Assembly: GCA_017311315.1 (NCBI GenBank)
Contig: CM029654.1
Coordinates: 23,767,879-23,831,878 of the forward strand
DNA: 64,000 nt
DNA from: Dendrocalamus latiflorus
Taxonomy: Eukaryota > Streptophyta > Magnoliopsida > Poales > Poaceae
Reading direction: 5' to 3'
This document shows, one piece after another, positions 41,518 to 53,117 of this stretch (position 1 is the stretch's first letter; each line of letters begins with the position of its first letter). The notes beneath the pieces were generated by a model that saw only the letters and a program-made list of their open reading frames with translations, made no database searches and was not told where the DNA came from. The translations under genes were made by a program, and so were the position numbers.

Positions 41518-42021
41518 GGGCCTGTTTGGTTCACGTACAAGTAGAGCCTGGTTCGTATCTGAGGGCCAGGCTCTCGTGGGACAGGTTGAGCGCATGCAAC
41601 GCTGTCGTGTTTGGTTCACGTACGAGTAGAGCCTGGCTGAGAAGTGATATTATTTGGTTGCCTATACGAAGATATGTTGCATGAGATACAAATAATATAA
41701 GATTATGATTATGATTATGATTATGAAGATATGTTATATGAGATGCTCGTATCTTATTATATCTTAAACTTCTTCAAAACACGTTAATAATACTTGATAT
41801 TTACTAATCTACACTAATAACATCATCAGATGACTAATCACCTGCATCCCGCGAGCCTAGCTCCCCAGAAACGCCCGATTTCCACGTTTCTGCAGAGCCT
41901 GGCTGCGGGGGGAATCTTGCATGAGCAGAGCCAGGCTGAAACCAGCGACCAGGCAACCAAACAAGAAGATCCTGCATCCGGCCAGCCTGGTTCAACCGGA
42001 TGCAGGCAACCAAACACGCCC
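41518..42021. mobile_element. Tourist-type (PIF/Harbinger) MITE
   Basis: 504 bp, left GGGCCTGTTTGGTT, right AACCAAACACGCCC, flanked by TTA at 41515-41517 and 42022-42024. An internal duplication of TTTGGTTCACGTAC is near the left end (41526 and 41612). Contains ATT/ATG-rich short repeats at ~41700. Confidence 0.88.
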
Positions 42022-42246
42022 TTAGGTGCTGCTCCCATCACGCGGACAGCAAGGAAGAAAGGAGGCGTTGGACAGGTGCAGGCGTAGGCATCTTGTCATC
42101 TCGGCAAGGCAAGGATCAATAGATTCCGAGACGCGTCACACGGAAAGGTGAGATCAAAGGGAGTCTCTGGACCGAGTAGCGAAGGATCGTGGAAGCAATT
42201 TTAACATTGATAAAACAAATACAAGAAACTATATATTATAAGGGAA

Positions 42247-42468
42247 ATTTTACCATCCTTGAGGGGGAAGAGGTACCAAATTTGAGCCGTTGATCACACT
42301 GATCGAACGGCTAAGATTTGGCAGTACTTAGTGGTACCGGACGCGAGGTACCAAGAGGTACAAGGTACCAAGAGGTACCAAATTTTGAGCCGTTGATCAC
42401 ACTAATTGAACGGCTGGATCTAATTTGGTACCTTGTACCTCTTGGTACCTCCTCAAGGATAGGAAAAC
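42247..42468. mobile_element. Small inverted-repeat MITE
   Basis: Terminal arms TTTTACCATCCTTGAGG and CCTCAAGGATAGGAAAA. Internally GAGCCGTTGATCACACT appears twice (~42280 and ~42382) and GGTACCAAGAGGTAC motifs several times. Confidence 0.7.
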
Positions 42469-43633
42469 TGCTCATATTGCAATGAAAAGAATACCTTGTT
42501 TCAGCAAGGAGCTATAGGGAACACCCGCAACATTCGAGCGTGGGATACTACAACATCTGAAAATAATAACAGCAGCGACAAGACTTACCAATTGCAACAT
42601 TTTTTATGGTGAGCTCAAGGAGGAGGAGCTGGCTGGCCACAACATTGTCTTCGTACCAGGGATCTAACAGGGCTGGCGATGCCAGCACACACTCTTCCCC
42701 AAACCTTCTTCATGCGCATCGGGGATCATCTTCGTCGAAGGGCCAAGCGCGCGGAGTCACGTGAGGGAATGGCAAAACATCCGATATTTTTTTCTCCAGT
42801 CGTGTGTGCCCTAGCATTATCGGGAAAAAGATTTAGTACATATATAAGATTTTGTTTGTGCTTGCGATCACATTGGTTCTAAATGCAACTCGTGTGCCAG
42901 TTTCATGGGCAAACAACCAAATCTATGGGACCTTTTTGCGAAGCAAAATGGTTTGGTTAATCCTCCTAGTCATCTTTAAGGATTAGCTACCAAGAGATCA
43001 CAGAATCACATCCCGAAAGATCCAGAGAATAACTCATCTAACATGAATGTAATTATATTGTGTCTTATATAAACTCTGGTACATCAGTCATTTAACATTG
43101 TTTGAATTTAGGTGCCCGCCGGGGCTCCATGCCTAGCAAAATTCCCGCTAGGATAGTGATGGGAGTAAAATATCTCCTGATAGCTAAATAAGGTTGAGTA
43201 TAGAAGAACACCTAGTTACGAAGTTAGGAATGATAAGATGGAAGTAACATCATTTGATGCCAAATTCTAGCTAACATTGTATCTGGGAGATTGCCAGCTG
43301 GAATGATATTCCCTCATCGTTGATCGATTTCGTGTGGATGGAATTTGTTGGGCAACATAGGAAAGATGGTAAGACCAACATTTCTCCCTCATGTAATCTC
43401 TCTGGACTCTTGCTTTAATAAAAACTTTTTCTTTACAAGTGGCTTTAATAAGGTGGGCAATATGCCTTTCATAGAAAAAAATGCATTGATCAGTTCCAAA
43501 CACTGCTGCATGGGAAACAGCTCGTGGATGTAATTCATCCGAAAATTCTTCAAAATTCCTATGTTGCAAGCATGCCGACGGGCCTAGTGTCAATTTCAAT
43601 AATTTTTTGTTAGGAATGTCTAGGCATCACTCA
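42469..43633. other. No gene seen
   Basis: No supported ORF or RNA gene. AT-rich sequence between MITEs. Confidence 0.4.
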
Positions 43634-43823
43634 GATGTTTTCTTCCTAACTACCATCCAAATTTGTGACTCTTAGATTAGAGATCAAAGACTCCTTGTTT
43701 TTAAAAGGGGAGATTTTTTTTCAGGAGGAAGAGGTAGAATTTAAGAGAGAGTGGGAGAATTTATGGCCATAGATCTCTAATCTAATAGTCATAAATCTGA
43801 ATGATAGTTGAAAAGAAAATATC
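43634..43823. mobile_element. Fold-back MITE upstream of the DUF1218 gene
   Basis: Arms of ~57 bp: 43634-43692 (contains CTTAGATTAGAGATC) and 43764-43823 (contains GATCTCTAATCTAATAG). They are inverted copies around a short spacer. It lies ~300 bp before the start codon at 44121. Confidence 0.75.
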
Positions 43824-44120
43824 TAGATAATATTTAACAAAACTTTTTTTTGTTTATCGATGATTTTGTTTTGCAAGAGTCAAAAAGTAAAGAAAGAAGG
43901 CCTAGAAGACGGTAAAGGAGGAAAGCAACGGCACCACCAGTCACCAGACAGCTACCCCGGAACGCGGTTACGAGCGGGTCCCACGCACTCACTCCCACTC
44001 CCACTCCCACCAGAGAGCAAGAGCTCTCCGGCGACTCCGAGCGCGGTGAGAACTGAGAAGCGGACGCCGCCGCCGCCGGAGCTCGACGCCACGCCGCCGC
44101 ATCGCTCGAGATCGAGACCG

Positions 44121-47100
44121 ATGGGTGGGTTCGCGACCTCGCGACCCGCCTCCCTCGTCCTCGCCTTCCTCCTCGCGTTCCTCAACGTCTTCGCCTTCCT
44201 CCTCGCCGTCGGTGCCGAGCGCCGCCGCAGCACCGTACGCTCTCTTCTCCGTCTCCTGTCACTTTGTTTCCCACCTCTGTATGTCGAGCTGAGACCTTCT
44301 TGCAGGGGAAGGTGGTGCCGGACGAGTACGACGACCGGTCCTACTGCCTCTACGACACCGACGCCTCAACCGTCTACGGCGTCGCCGCCTTCTTCGTGCT
44401 CCTCCTCGCGCAGGTGCTCGTCACCGGCGTCACGCGCTGCCTCTGCCTAGGACCCGCGCTCTCCTCCCGCGGATGCGCCGTCGCCGCCTTCGTCCTCTCC
44501 TGGTGCGCGCGTTAAACCCTAGCCTTTAAACCTCCCCTTTTCCTCCTTTCTTTGATGTGAATGTGGTGTGGTGAGCTGATTAGGCGTTCCCGGTGCAGAT
44601 TAGTATGGTAGATTTGGTTCAATTTGAGTTGTGTTCGTTGCTAGTTTCACTCACGCTTGTGGATTCGACTGTACGGAAATCTGCGCCTCTTTGTGTAGGT
44701 GAGGTGATGATGTGAGAGACCCACCATGGTTGCCTTGGTGCATGATTTGGGTGCAGATCGGCTCCTATGATGACGAAGACAATGGGGGCACAAAATTTTT
44801 TATGTTTTTAGTAGTCCATATTCTTGCTACGCCAACTGACAAAACTGTTGTGTTCTTGTGAGATTCAGACAAAACTTGCCACTGTCACTTTCGGTATTCT
44901 TACGTGCTAGCTGATAATTATAGAATGAAGTACTTATGGTAATGAGATTATAGGTTAACTGGTCACGTAAGTAGGCTTAAGTTCATTTACCAGTTTGGGG
45001 CTCTTCCTTTGAGACAACTGTAGTCTAAGAGCTGTGTACCCTTCTGTGTGTCAAGCCTGGACTATGTAAAATGGAGAGCAAATTTCAAGGTAATTATACT
45101 AAATATGGTAGAATTAATTTGGAAAATCTACACTTAAGCTTCCAGGGCTCTGACTCTTATCATTTGGCACTAAGGCAAACCATTTGTGAAATACTGAATC
45201 AAGTACCAAGGCAAACTGCTTTGGATGTTTTAAGTAGTCCTCATCCTTGCTTCAGCAATCCTGTATTGAAGACTAGGAATTTTTGTTCTTTTTTGGTGTA
45301 TCTAAATAGCATTTGACTATGCAAAGCATCCTGCTCATTGAATTCACTGTTTGGACAAATCACACGCTTCTTGTTGGATTGCCCGCATAGTCGTCCTGCC
45401 AGAACCTTCAACCTGGAAAAGGTTACTCAGCCCCAATCCGTGCCCAGGTGCCAAATATTTTATTTGTTCATTCATATTGTGAATGAAAGGGAACCACCAC
45501 TTGCTTTGAAACTGTAAATTAAGTTTGATGCAGCATGTTGCGTTAGTGTAAAGGATGGATGTTGTCATGCCATAATTTGCTCAATTCAGCATGTAGATCA
45601 TTGATGATCTCCATATGTCAGTATAGCTGGTTGCGCCTAACCCTCTAATATCAAGGTCCTTTCTTCTAGAGGTAATATTGTCCTTTCCCAAATTCTGTTG
45701 AATAATAATAAATTTTTCCTGGAACTAGTTTGCTTTTGAAGGCATCTCAATGATATCCATATTCTAAAGTCCATCCTTAACAGCACAAATTTGCTGCCAC
45801 CTTTTAGCCTTGTCATCACACTTTGGGCCAATCATTCCTTGTTTGTCTGCCAGGAAACTTAAGGATTAGGCATTTTCATTAACAGCTACAACATGCAATA
45901 TGATCAAAGGTTAGCAGCGTAACGGCAAAGCAATTAATTCTGGGTACACCAAACCATGACCAGGTTAAGGAAATATCATCTTTCGTATTATCACTAGCAA
46001 TTTGATACTGTATCAGATAATGTTGGAATCAATTTACAAGAATTTTTGGCGATGTCCTCCTTAAACTCTGTAGAATATACTTTAGGTTTAGGGATTATGT
46101 TTAAGTGGAAGCACTATTTTGACAGTGCACTGGTTCTGTGGCTAAGGTGATAGTGCTCAACTGCTCAACAAAATTCACTAAATGAGAAGTTGGACCATAA
46201 ACAGGGAGATATGCAAGGGCTTTCTGATTCTCCAAAACCATGTAATTTGGATATTACATTCGCAAATGCAGTAGTATTACCTTTATGTTACTATATGCTA
46301 ATGTTGCTTGGAATTTTTTCTACAAAAATCTTAAAATGCCTAAAATGGTCCCTTATCCGTTTCTTTCTCCCATTGCCATCCATTCCTATAATTCCTAACT
46401 AGCGTTTATTATTCAAGTTTCTACTTCATCACGATTAGACATCTATTAGTAGCTCAATGAGTTTGTACTTGGCTGGAAGCCCCTAAAGGTAGGGTCATAG
46501 AGAATACCTCTTGAGCAAGTCTGCTCAACTCCTTTAAGTTCTCTGATATGAACCAGATTGTTCTTATGCCTTTCCATGCAGCTCTGAGCATCATATTTTT
46601 TATCTTATTTATAAGTAACTTGACCTTTGAACTTAGGACTGTACTAGTATTGTGTCCGTGCGTTGCAATAGAATCCAAACAAGGGTGATACATAAATATA
46701 AGGGATCCTAAACCGTACAATAAATATCAATTTTCTGTCATGAAATATAATTTGTATAACAAATGATAATAGATTTTTCAAATTTGGAAATGGGTTTATA
46801 TATGAATGTTCAAGAAGTATTTGTTATCTCTCTTATAAAGCCATAAAGTAGTGGACCATGTACCAGTCTATACGTCGAAGGGAACAAGAAAAGGCTCTCA
46901 TCAATGATTCGCCCCCCCCCCCCCCCCCCCCAACAGGAAAAAAGAAAGGCGGTGGTGTAGTAACTTTTGAAATTAGATCTTGTAGTAAAGATATAGGTAG
47001 GTGCAAGATACACAATAACTATCTGCTCCAGCTCCTGAGCATAGCTAAGAGTTCTCTTGATCATCTTAAATGAGGGTGTGCCCACACGAGGTTTGGATTT

Positions 47101-50100
47101 CACCATGTGAAAAGGACTGAACAATTCTCGACTTCCCATTCAGGATGTCCCTGTCATCAACATGATTATTCAGATACACAGAAACAGTAGTAGTAGCATT
47201 CATAATCTATATGGTTTGATGAGTGCAATAGCTAGGTAGAATTTTGGTCTTGTCTTTATCCAGATCATTCAAATACCAATTATTCACTATCACATCGCTA
47301 GTATGGAAACATGAATATAGGACAAAAGATAAAAGAAGAGTTAGTTACCTCTGATATGTACTCGACAAACTCTTGGCCGGAGGTAAACATTAGCATTTTC
47401 TTTGCATCACTTACTGACAAGTAATTATATGCCTGACCACTGCAATTAGCTATTTCATCTCTAATAAAGAACATGTAGAAAACACTAAGGAACTTCACAA
47501 CAGAAACCACATAGGAAAAACCAACAATGTATGTCCACTCACCTAATAGTTTCAGCGAGAAGGTCCATAAAGAACATACCCAAGAACATCATGTCCGCAA
47601 CATGATGTTACTACTACTGGTTCTGTGGAGCTACAGTTTCAGCAAGAAGGTCCATAAAGAACATACACAAGAACATCATGTCTACCACCAATAAAATGTC
47701 AAACTTCACTAATTTGAAGAAATAGTAAAAGGAACAATCTAGCTAGGTACAGTTGATAGAACTTCAAATTATTGGGTTACTATCAAAAGCACCGTTGGCA
47801 TCAAAAAAAGGGTTTTTATAACATGTTTGCCTCCAACAGCACAAATTAACAAAAAGGAACTGAAAGAGATATGCACATCATACTGAATATGTGCACAGGC
47901 ATGCAACTAAGCAATGGTTAAGTGCGCTTAACTAACACAAAAAGCGGCAGTTATAAAACAGCAAATTGTTGTACAAACAAAAGACTAATAATAACATACA
48001 ATAAGTCATGGTCTTATAAATAGAAACCTATCACCTTTCAATGTCATATATATTCTAGATTATCATTCAGTTTCAGAAACACCTCCTACCATAGTGCAAA
48101 TTAGGTTATGCAGGGACAAATAGTGAAATAGTGGTATCATCCTCATTTATCTACTGCAGCAAGTTTTAAAAACTTTTTTTTTCAAGAATGCAAAAGGGAA
48201 AAATGAATTCAAAACAAGAAAATATAATAGCACATCTGTAACTGAACCTACGTTCTGATGCTTCTTTTGTTTAATTGAGAGCCTTGATTGAATCAATGAC
48301 CAGCAAAATAATTAATGAATTGTTGGTAACACAACTCCAAAGGCGTAATTCATCACAACTACAATGGCTCAAAAACAGAAAGTGTGTCTCATAGTTAATT
48401 AGGTTTTTTTTGTTGAACTTAAAAGTTGATCATTATGTTCTCATGTCAATGTTATCATTGCCATCAGTTGCATTGAGCTTTTACCCAAAGATTAGTATCA
48501 GTGATAAACAAAGTTCGTACATTTTACTGCAATGTAATTTTGTTCATACATTTTTACTGCAATGTAATTTTGTTTTTTTCTTGCAGTTTACAAGTGTTAA
48601 CTACTAAATGGCAGAGATCAGAATAGTAATTTCATTCAAATATTATTTTGTCATAAGCTTTTCTTTTAGTTTTTTAATTATAATCTACCCTGATTTCTGC
48701 AACTAACTTTCATGGATTTTGACATAGTACATTACAATCTTACACAATTACACACTTATCCACTGTACTCTGCCTCCCTGGGTAGGCAGGGGTGGAAAAC
48801 AACCTTACCCAAAAAAGAAAAAACACACACACACATATCTGAATTGAACAGTGAAGTTGAGCCCATGCTCACAACATCAAATTGTAGACATGATATTAAG
48901 AGGGAAAGGGTGCTACTGACGGTTAGGCTAAATGGACTGATGTCACTGGTAAACCAAAGTTCGAAGAACATGTGACAGTAAGGTTTAACATTGAGAGGCT
49001 TCATGGAGACAGTGACACCATATTGAACTATAAAGTATCCACCTTCCAATGCTTAGGGTGTGTTTGGTTGAGCTGTGGCTTCTGAAAAAGCTGCTGTGAG
49101 CTGTGGGCTGTGGAAAAGTTGCTGTAGGTTGTGGGCTGTGGAAAAGCTGTAAGCTGTTTGGTTCAAACAAGTATAAAACTTACCTCCTATCTCTATTTTC
49201 CTTGAAACAACTATGAAACAGCTCTCTATTTTCACCATTTCAAGAAGCAGAAAGCCAAAAGCAGAGTCCAATGTGCTTTCAAAACTGTACTACCCAAAAG
49301 TAGCTGCTTCTGAAAAAACAGCTTCTGATTTTCACCCCTTTGGTTGACTTTTGGCTTTTTGGAAGCAAAAGCAGCTCTCAAAAGCTCAACCAAAGGCACC
49401 CTTAGTCTTAAACCACAGTAAGCAAAATAATACCAATTACAACCATCAAATTAATGCCAGTAATAAAACTTATGATGGTAACAACCAAGAAGAAATGGGA
49501 AACCAAGACGAGATGGGATTATCATCTTCCTTTCAATGCGCTACTTGTGTAATACTGACTGGATTCATATTCAGATAGTGGCAAATTGAACCAGAAAGTG
49601 TTCTCTAATTGAACAATGGCGTCAAGCTATAAATGTTTAAAAAACCAAGTGATGTGGAAATACTTGCTGCATTGCTCAAGCTTGTGCTTGTGCTTTGAAA
49701 CATCCCCTGCAAAAGCAAACAGAAGATATTATGTCACATTGTACAGAGAAATAGAAGGGCACACTTACTACCAGGAAATTCAAATCTTGAGCTCATAGAT
49801 TGCTTACCTTTGGAGGTTGGAGCTGAAGGGGATAGAGCAAAGGGAGTAAAGTAGCAGCCTAGGTAGCTGCCTAGTTCTTGATGCTAACTTTCCTCCCCGA
49901 TACGCTGCCTAGTTTCCAGCTATTCTCTATTGCCGGCCTAGAAGCAAGGAGCTGAGGAAGAGGGTGACGCATCGATGGCCACCTCTGTCCACCTTGAACC
50001 CTAACCGCGACAACTCTCATGGGCCTCAGCCTCATGGCCATTGACCTATGCAACCCCCACCAGGCACGTCGCGGTAGAGAGGAGGATGCAAAAGCGATGC

Positions 50101-51311
50101 GTGGGGGCGGCGTTGATGGCCGCGACGGCGATGGGCGGCACTGAGGAAGGGACGGAGGCGGCAAAGCTGGGTTAGTGACGGGAGGAGAGGAGCTTGGAAG
50201 ACGAGAGACGCATGCTGCTCCGCTCAGGGAGCCGCTGTCGCGTTGCCTTTGTTAGGGATTTGGATTTTGAAGATGAGAGGCGCGGGGAGAAGCGCCGAAG
50301 AGAAATAGTGGGCCCAGGCGAAGCGTTGTTTTACGTGAGGAGAGGAGGGAGGAGAAAGAACGTACCACCATCAATCACCAACTCCTTTTAAGTAGAGAGA
50401 AATGTGACAATGTCAGTCCATAATCCCATAGAAGAATATTTAATGAAGTGCTTTCTCCTTGTTTTCTTGGGGACATGAACTTTTTAATCATGATTGTTGA
50501 ATCATTAATGATTTGTTATTCTTAAATCTACCAAAGTACATTTGCATTTTCTGTTATGTTTCCTTAAAGCAATCAATGTGGTTGGTATACTGTCTTTCGT
50601 ACCTATCAAATTTTCAGCATTTGATGACACTACTCTTACTTCAATTTTGTTCATTGAAGTTGGAAGTTTTATAATTTCCTCCTTTTGATGGATTGAACTT
50701 TTGCGTTTGGTTTCCGGAATCTTTGTTGTGTCTCTTACAATCTATTGCTGTGTTCTATTGAACCCAGTTTAAAAGCCTCTACTTAATTGTCCTGAAGGTA
50801 CGAGTAACTGATGTACTCTGAGCAAAACACTTACGTAAGATCAAACATTTTTGTTAAATCCCATTGCTCAGAGGAATTTTAAGGTATACAAATGGCCAAG
50901 ATCAGAAGTAGCTTACTTATTGAGATTTTCATTGTTACAGTGGTGCTGCGTTCAAAATGATATTAGATATTTGGGCTTCATTGTCATCATCCTCATAATG
51001 TCATGTTTATTCTTGTTCTCAGGATAACATTTCTCACCGCGGAAGCTTGCCTTATTGGAGGATCCGTGAGGAATGCATACCACACCAAGTATTTAGGTTA
51101 CTACATGAAGCATGACCTGGTCACTTGTGCCACGCTTCGCAAAGGGGTCTTTGCAGCAGCAGGTGCCTTGATGCTCATCAACCTCGTGGCATCTCTAGTG
51201 TACTACTGGAGTTACTCGAAAGCCGCGACAGGCGGGTTCATCAAGCACCAAAACGAAGTTGGCATGGGCATGACGGATTACGGTCTTGACAGGGGTGGGT
51301 CTGGGCTCTGA
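44121..51311 (+). CDS. DUF1218 four-helix membrane protein
   Basis: Exons 44121-44234, 44306-44502 and 51023-51311; introns of 71 and 6520 bp with GT...AG ends; 199 residues. The exon 1 start (MGGFATSRPASLVL) is the first ATG of a GC-rich leader. Helix 1 at ~10-31 may act as a signal anchor, helices 2-4 at ~62-81, 96-116 and 145-166. Family landmarks: AAEQRRST-like GAERRRST (31-38), Y-C-L-Y-D-T-D (51-57), paired C83/C85, AEACLIGGSVRNAYHTKY (110-127), C139 with LRKGVFAAG (142-151). DUF1218 proteins include MWL and VCC/DEAL members, linked to lignin content and leaf vein or margin patterning. The exact orthologue is not determined. Introns keep frame (phases 0 and 2). Flanking MITEs make its expression worth testing. 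Confidence 0.93.
46644..46670 (-). other. Helitron-like 3' terminus
   Basis: On the minus strand, TTGCAACGCACGGACAC...ACTAG followed by T. This resembles a common grass Helitron end (GCAACGCACGGGC...CTAG, T). The hairpin is degenerate. The RPN12 fragment lies upstream in the same orientation. No 5' end found. Confidence 0.4.
46911..46931. repeat. Poly-C tract
   Basis: About 20 consecutive C residues following ATTCG. ORFs that run through it (Pro or Gly runs) are artefacts. Length is uncertain in any assembly. Confidence 0.9.
47013..47691 (-). pseudogene. RPN12: Fragment of 26S proteasome subunit RPN12 (PSMD8), antisense in intron
   Basis: Three consecutive exons with introns kept. 47543-47600: MFFMDLLAETI, donor GTGAGT. 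47349-47460: RDEIANCSGQAYNYLSVSDA then KKMLMFTSGQEF, donor GTAACT. 47013-47150: GHPEWEVENCSVL, a frameshift, then IKRTLSYAQELEQIV, after which the normal stop is missing. These match the C-terminal part of plant RPN12, a lid subunit of the 26S proteasome. 47635-47691 is a partial duplicate of the first exon. The N-terminal exons were not found. Retained introns indicate a DNA-level copy, perhaps transposon-borne, not a retrocopy. Frameshift and missing stop make it a pseudogene. Confidence 0.82.
49056..49401. mobile_element. Tourist-type MITE in DUF1218 intron 2
   Basis: 346 bp, left GGGTGTGTTTGGTTGAGCT, right GCTCAACCAAAGGCACCC, flanked by TTA at 49053-49055 and 49402-49404. Internal copies of GCTGTGGGCTGTGGAAAAG. 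Confidence 0.9.
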
Positions 51312-51949
51312 ATGGCTTCTTGTAGCTCTGTTTGTTCACCCGTGGGCCGCTATCAGTTGCAAGTTATGTCAGTGTTGCATACCTGAATCTTTCTTCTTGC
51401 TCTACACGGTGAATGGCACAACGATGGTACTGTACTGTCTATTAAGTTAGTGGTAATTTTATTGTAAGGCTATAAATTTTATGCCTAAAATGCGCGGTGC
51501 CTCGCTGTTGTTTACCACTTTCAGTGCGCGCGCCATTGGCTATCAGCCTATCAGCTCTCCATTCGCTGCAAATGCTGATTATTTTTTTTAGAATTTATAA
51601 AACTTCAATACCTAATTTTCACGCATTTTCAATATTTAGTCAATTTTCATAGGGTATTTACTCGTGATGAAGGCGAAGCATAAGTTTTGAAGTTCTACGT
51701 TGTCGCAACAATATCTCGATACTATTTCCCCTTCAATTAAACGCACAAAAGAACCCATCAAATATTCGAGGACCAACTGCGCTGGATCTAATTATTGACT
51801 ACCTAGAGATAAGGTCCAGTACATAGTACGATACATAATGACTATTATTGCACATAAATTCTGCACCGGGACAAGAACGCAACGACAACCCACAACATGT
51901 TCTCTCAAAAGGGAAAAGCAAAACCAGAACAGACTGTATAGCACTCTTA
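51312..51949. other. 3' UTR of the DUF1218 gene and flank
   Basis: The first ~170 bp after the stop, with a T/A-rich stretch around 51455-51485, are the probable 3' UTR. The rest has no recognised gene. Confidence 0.4.
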
Positions 51950-52293
51950 GAGCAAGCTTAATAATACAGATAGCTGCTACCTCCAATACATTTCTATGTC
52001 ATCAAAAGATAATGATGCAGTCAACTCATACAATAAGCTGGCTATAAGTTGTCTCCACAAGAGCTCTCAATCATTTAATACATACATAGGTATTGATAAT
52101 TTAATACATGCATGTGTATAGCAATTAGTTCTATGGGTACATGCATGGATAATGCCTCTTTTCCTGTGCTATAGCCTGACTCTTGCATGGGAGTCGGCTT
52201 GGCTCTCTCTCTCCTTTTCTCTCCCCTCCACATAGGACTATGCTGACATGGATTCCCTTATAGCTAGCACAGTCAGCCTTATTAAACTTGCTC
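51950..52293. mobile_element. Tourist-type MITE
   Basis: 344 bp, ends GAGCAAGCTTAATA and TATTAAACTTGCTC, flanked by TTA at 51947-51949 and 52294-52296. Pyrimidine-rich CTCTCTCTCCTTTTCTCTCC near the right side. Confidence 0.9.
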
Positions 52294-53117
52294 TTAGGTG
52301 ACCAGTAGCTAATTTGCTACCAACTGGTTGAAGTTTATGGGTTCTATGTATTTCTTGGAGCCAGAGGAGACGTAGAGGTAGCCTTTCTCGTATGTAGTCT
52401 GTGTCATGTGAATACCGTCCTAGAGGATGTTTGGTTTGATGCCAAAATTGCTCCACCAAGCTCTCCTGCCACTGGGGCGGCCAGGCGGGGAATTTTTTTC
52501 CAAATAATTATTTTTTAGTTTGAATTATTTTTTAGTTTGAATTACAAAATTATATCTATGAACTTTTTTTTAGAGTTTTGATTGTATGTCGCCGCACGGT
52601 TGGATGGCTTGGGCCAGTCACCCAACGTTAGGCGACACGTGGCCAAGTCATCCAACCGTTGGGCGACTAGGCCAGGTGTCGCCCAACTGTTGGGCGACTT
52701 TGCCCTTAGTCACTTAACGATTAGACAATCTTAAATAATAATGTAATTATTATATTAATCCGATAGAAATGATTGTAGGGGAGTAAATGGCAATTTTTGT
52801 AGATAATACATTTAAGAAATCTTGTTTGTAAGTTTTTTTAAACAAAAGGACATACAATATCGTTTGATGCATTTGTGATTTTCATAGATTGTGAATGGTT
52901 AGAAACATGTTGAACTCGCAATAACATTTTGCGATCGCCATACGTTATTGTAGTATGAGAAATTTCTTAAGAATTTTATGAAGGCGATTGAGATAGCAAC
53001 AATTCATAAATAGAAGGGTAAGTGATATTACGATGCAATAGATAATTCGTATACGGAAGAAGACAAAGCAAAATATGTATACAACCAAAAAAGTACACAT
53101 AGCAAGAGGAAGATCCA
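52294..53117. other. No gene; short palindromic repeats at 52590-52730
   Basis: 52590-52730 contains four or five copies of CGCCCAAC-GTTGGGCGAC-like words in both orientations, a probable MITE or TIR fragment. The remainder is AT-rich with no ORF. Confidence 0.5.

Larger units (their letters stand above)
44503..51022 (+). other. Large second intron of the DUF1218 gene
   Basis: 6520 bp between TCCTG/GTGCGC and TTCTCAG/GATAAC. Contains an antisense RPN12 fragment (47013-47691), a poly-C tract, a Tourist MITE, a Helitron-like 3' end and a GC-rich block at ~49880-50390. Remaining stretches (44600-46640, 47700-49050, 49405-49870, 50400-51000) show no supported gene. Confidence 0.85.

Noticed and set aside
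46858..47139. ORFs through the poly-C tract encoding poly-Pro or poly-Gly proteins
   Set aside because: Homopolymer artefact. The real signal there is the RPN12 fragment on the minus strand.
49871..50390. A GC-rich antisense gene start in DUF1218 intron 2
   Set aside because: Arg/Pro-rich ORFs on both strands without a recognisable domain or splice continuation; not supportable as a gene.
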